The translations under genes and the position numbers were made by a program. A DNA stretch of 32,471 nucleotides from Paenibacillus lutrae. Lineage in GTDB: Bacteria; Bacillota; Bacilli; Paenibacillales; NBRC-103111. The first letter of the stretch is position 1. Each line of letters starts with the position of its first letter. The DNA lies in NCBI RefSeq assembly GCF_009757775.1, contig NZ_RHLK01000026.1:1-32471 (forward strand), read 5' to 3'. Below the pieces are notes generated by a model. It ran no database searches. It had not been told where the DNA came from and saw nothing but the letters and a program-made list of their open reading frames with translations. Shown piece after piece: positions 30,690 to 32,471 of this stretch.

Positions 30690-31031
30690 GTGGCTAACTG
30701 GACTGAAATAACGACCGTAGAAGAATGGACCAATCTCCTGGAGAATTCCACAGACAAACCTCTCGTCATCTTGAAGCATAGTACGACTTGCCCGGTAAGT
30801 GCGAGTGCGCTGGAAGAATACGACGATTATCTGGGCAAACAGCCCAATCAGGAGGTCGGCTACTATCTCGTTAAAGTGATTGAGTCCCGCCCTGTTTCGA
30901 ACAAAATTGCCGAAGACATCGGTGTCAAACACGCATCTCCGCAAATTTTGTATGTGAAGAACAAAGAATCCTACTGGAACACGTCTCACTGGTCGGTGAC
31001 GGCTAAACACATTGCGGCGGTTCTTGATTAA
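30690..31031 (+). CDS. ytxJ: Bacillithiol-system protein YtxJ (monothiol bacilliredoxin-like)
   Basis: A 113-residue thioredoxin-fold protein with no signal peptide. The active-site segment is KHSTTCPVSASALEEYDDY, carrying one cysteine in TCPVS instead of CxxC, and the typical end is VKHASPQILYVKNKESYWNTSHWSVTA with a cis-Pro position. YtxJ is linked to bacillithiol and is thought to act as a monothiol bacilliredoxin that reduces S-bacillithiolated proteins; this role is mostly inferred in the literature. The start is GTG 30690, with AAGGAAG about 9 bases upstream. Its own promoter and strong terminators make it monocistronic. Confidence 0.92.
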   Translation: MANWTEITTVEEWTNLLENSTDKPLVILKHSTTCPVSASALEEYDDYLGKQPNQEVGYYLVKVIESRPVSNKIAEDIGVKHASPQILYVKNKESYWNTSHWSVTAKHIAAVLD

Positions 31032-31098
31032 CAACCAGAGCTGCAATACCAATATATACATCTAGTATTGATAAAATCATATACGATATACTGTGGCT

Positions 31099-31143
31099 AC
31101 GGATGATTATCGTGGAAAGTAGTCATCCGTCGGATCTTTTTTT
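31099..31143 (+). terminator. First terminator after ytxJ
   Basis: ACGGATGA (31099-31106) pairs with TCATCCGT (31123-31130); CGGATC and seven T follow. Moderate quality. Confidence 0.6.
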
Positions 31144-31144
31144 C

Positions 31145-31182
31145 ATAACCTTTACTCCTTTGCGGGTAAAGGTTATTTTTTT
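31145..31182 (+). terminator. Second, strong terminator after ytxJ
   Basis: ATAACCTTTAC (31145-31155) pairs perfectly with GTAAAGGTTAT (31166-31176), followed by an unbroken T-run. Confidence 0.93.
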
Positions 31183-31219
31183 GCGCGTGATACTAGAAAA
31201 TAATGGAAGGAAAATGCCG

Positions 31220-31248
31220 TACACAGAGGAGGTTAAATCAGGTATACT
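31220..31248 (+). promoter_or_regulatory. Candidate sigma-A promoter of the DMT transporter gene
   Basis: TACACA (31220-31225) and TATACT (31243-31248) are separated by 17 bases, 45 bases before ATG 31294. Confidence 0.45.
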
Positions 31249-31293
31249 TGTTCGGGATTCATAAAATTGACCATTGGAAGAGGATTACTGAAC

Positions 31294-32295
31294 ATGACAG
31301 CACAAACGACTGACAAACCGCTTTTTCCTGTATGGATTGCTTTTGTTGTAGGGATCATAGGAATTTCTTTCTCCGCTATTTTCGTCCGCTGGAGTTCCGC
31401 TCCGGTAGCTGTAACCGCTATGTACCGTTTGCTTCTGACTACCCTAATCATGCTTCCGTTTTTGTTCCGGTACACACAGGAAATTAGGAACATTCGCTGG
31501 AAATCCCTAGCCTGGTTAATCAGCTCCGGTTTTTTCCTTGGGCTTCATTTTCTGCTCTGGATGGCCTCGCTTTCCTATACAACGGTTGCTTCGTCGACTG
31601 CTCTACTGACACTGGAGCCTATTTTTGTTATGGGCGGCGCCTATCTGATTTTCCGGCAGAAAAGCAGTTTGGGAACGATAGCCGGTATTCTGATCGCGAT
31701 GATCGGAGCGGCTATGATCGGCTGGGGGGACTTCCGCTTCTCCGGTGAAGCACTGCGCGGGGACATCCTGTCCGTGGTGAGTGCCGCGGCCGTAGCCGTG
31801 CATATGCTGATCGGTAAATCGATGAGAGAGTCGATGTCTGCGTTTGTCTACAGTTTCTTTGTTTTTCTAGCCGCAGGCGCTGTGCTCGGCCTCTATAATA
31901 TCGCGCAGGGAACTCCTCTGACTGGCTACAGCCAGACAGACTGGACTATGTTCCTGCTGCTTGCGATCGTACCGACTCTGTTCGGTCATTATTTATTTAA
32001 CTGGCTGCTTAAATATATGAAGGCCGCCACAGTGTCGATGAGTGTGCTCGGGGAACCCCTTGGCTCTACGATCTTGGCTTATTACCTGCTGAGTGAAGCG
32101 ATTACAGGCATCCAGGTCGGCGCAGGTTTGCTGCTGCTGTCCGGCATATGGCTGTTTATCCGCAGTCAGGGCAGAGAAACCGGACAGGATGAGCTGCTTG
32201 CGACTCCTGCGGTTCCTGCGCCTCTTCCCGAGAAGCCGGTCGCTTCCGGTGATGCGGCGGCATCAACCGTTAACCAGCCGTCAACATCCAGGTGA
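31294..32295 (+). CDS. EamA/DMT superfamily transporter
   Basis: About 333 residues with ten predicted transmembrane helices in two EamA repeats (about 12-145 and 160-300). Typical features are GISFSAIFVRWSSAPVAVTAMYRLL in helix 1-2, LHFLLWMASLSYTTVASSTALLTLEPIFV in helix 3-4, and the second-repeat ends KAATVSMSVLGEPLGSTILAYYLLSEAIT and AGLLLLSGIWLF. The family exports or imports small metabolites such as amino acids or nucleotide-related compounds; the substrate is not predictable. A Pro/Ala-rich soluble tail ends the protein. The frame opens at TTG 31267; GAGG at 31280-31283 sets ATG 31294 as start. Confidence 0.92.
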   Translation: MTAQTTDKPLFPVWIAFVVGIIGISFSAIFVRWSSAPVAVTAMYRLLLTTLIMLPFLFRYTQEIRNIRWKSLAWLISSGFFLGLHFLLWMASLSYTTVASSTALLTLEPIFVMGGAYLIFRQKSSLGTIAGILIAMIGAAMIGWGDFRFSGEALRGDILSVVSAAAVAVHMLIGKSMRESMSAFVYSFFVFLAAGAVLGLYNIAQGTPLTGYSQTDWTMFLLLAIVPTLFGHYLFNWLLKYMKAATVSMSVLGEPLGSTILAYYLLSEAITGIQVGAGLLLLSGIWLFIRSQGRETGQDELLATPAVPAPLPEKPVASGDAAASTVNQPSTSR

Positions 32296-32322
32296 GAGAA
32301 ACCGCACAAAATCTTAAAAGCA

Positions 32323-32344
32323 GGCCGAACTCATAAGTTCGGTC
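32323..32344 (+). terminator. Terminator-like hairpin after the DMT transporter gene
   Basis: CCGAACT and AGTTCGG pair around a CATA loop, with two further closing pairs. The T-run expected after the stem is absent because the terminal repeat begins at 32345, the same arrangement as at the left end. Confidence 0.65.
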
Positions 32345-32466
32345 TCAGATTGCAGACAAACTCCTTTGTTCCGAATGGAACTCAGGAGTTTGTCTTGTTT
32401 GGAGAAATAAAAAACTCAAAAATGCAGTAAGTTTCTGTTTTGAGCCACCGGTTCTCCAAAGCCAGG
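32345..32466 (-). repeat. Right copy of the 122-bp inverted repeat
   Basis: This is the exact reverse complement of 1-122. Five further bases (32467-32471) run to the window end; they include GGTGGCT, which can pair with AGCCACC inside the repeat near 32443. The element therefore probably continues beyond the window. It begins directly at the base of the terminator-like hairpin. Confidence 0.93.
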
Positions 32467-32471
32467 TGGCT

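Noticed and set aside
1-32471. 32-kb composite transposon carrying the fatty acid genes
   Set aside because: The interior is typical core-genome content with normal operon structure. No transposase gene is visible and target-site duplications cannot be seen, so a contig ending in repeats is more likely.

Overview
The window looks like a chromosomal segment of a low-to-mid GC Gram-positive bacterium of the Bacillales, most likely Paenibacillus or a close relative. The evidence is strong AGGAGG-type ribosome binding sites, GTG/TTG starts, a bacillithiol-associated YtxJ protein, Bacillus-type FadR/FadN/FadA/FadE/EtfBA proteins, an LCP wall-polymer ligase and a copper-amine-oxidase-N-type 'stalk' domain protein. 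Family names rest on reading motifs by eye; no database search was run.

Layout. Positions 1-122 and 32345-32466 are perfect inverted copies of one repeat, and each directly abuts the stem of a terminator-like hairpin. Region 123-4101 holds a universal stress protein (minus), an LCP family wall-polymer transferase, two small stress-type genes (an unknown and a DJ-1/PfpI protein) and a rhomboid protease. Region 4199-9535 holds an M24 peptidase, a TspO/MBR-like membrane protein and a large secreted family-10-like glycosyl hydrolase with three N-terminal repeats. Region 9588-12645 is a divergent pair: an FAD-dependent oxidoreductase (minus) and an RpiR/SIS regulator (plus), separated by 562 AT-rich bases. 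Region 12834-16821 has a small membrane protein, a secreted protein made of two copies of a His-containing helical domain plus a stalk domain (minus), and a divergent ECF sigma factor/RskA-type anti-sigma pair. A hexanucleotide repeat tract follows the anti-sigma gene.

The core of the window, 17047-29402, is a fatty-acid beta-oxidation island. On the minus strand fadR-etfB-etfA form an operon behind a near-consensus sigma-A promoter, with a textbook FadR palindrome just downstream of the -10 element. On the plus strand, a membrane Fe-S oxidoreductase (FadF/EMO type), FadN (hydroxyacyl-CoA dehydrogenase/enoyl-CoA hydratase), FadA (thiolase), FadE (acyl-CoA dehydrogenase) and LcfA (acyl-CoA ligase) follow each other closely and end at a clear terminator. 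Together they would activate fatty acids (LcfA), run the four-step spiral (FadE, FadN, FadA) and pass FadE electrons through EtfBA to the quinone pool by FadF, under FadR control and perhaps CcpA control.

The right part holds a hotdog thioesterase, a single-domain chromate transporter without its usual partner gene, YtxJ and an EamA/DMT transporter, and then the second repeat copy. I see no rRNA, tRNA, CRISPR array, phage genes or complete insertion sequence. The terminal repeats are the only mobile-element-like signal, and the window could simply be an assembly contig that ends in a multicopy repeat.
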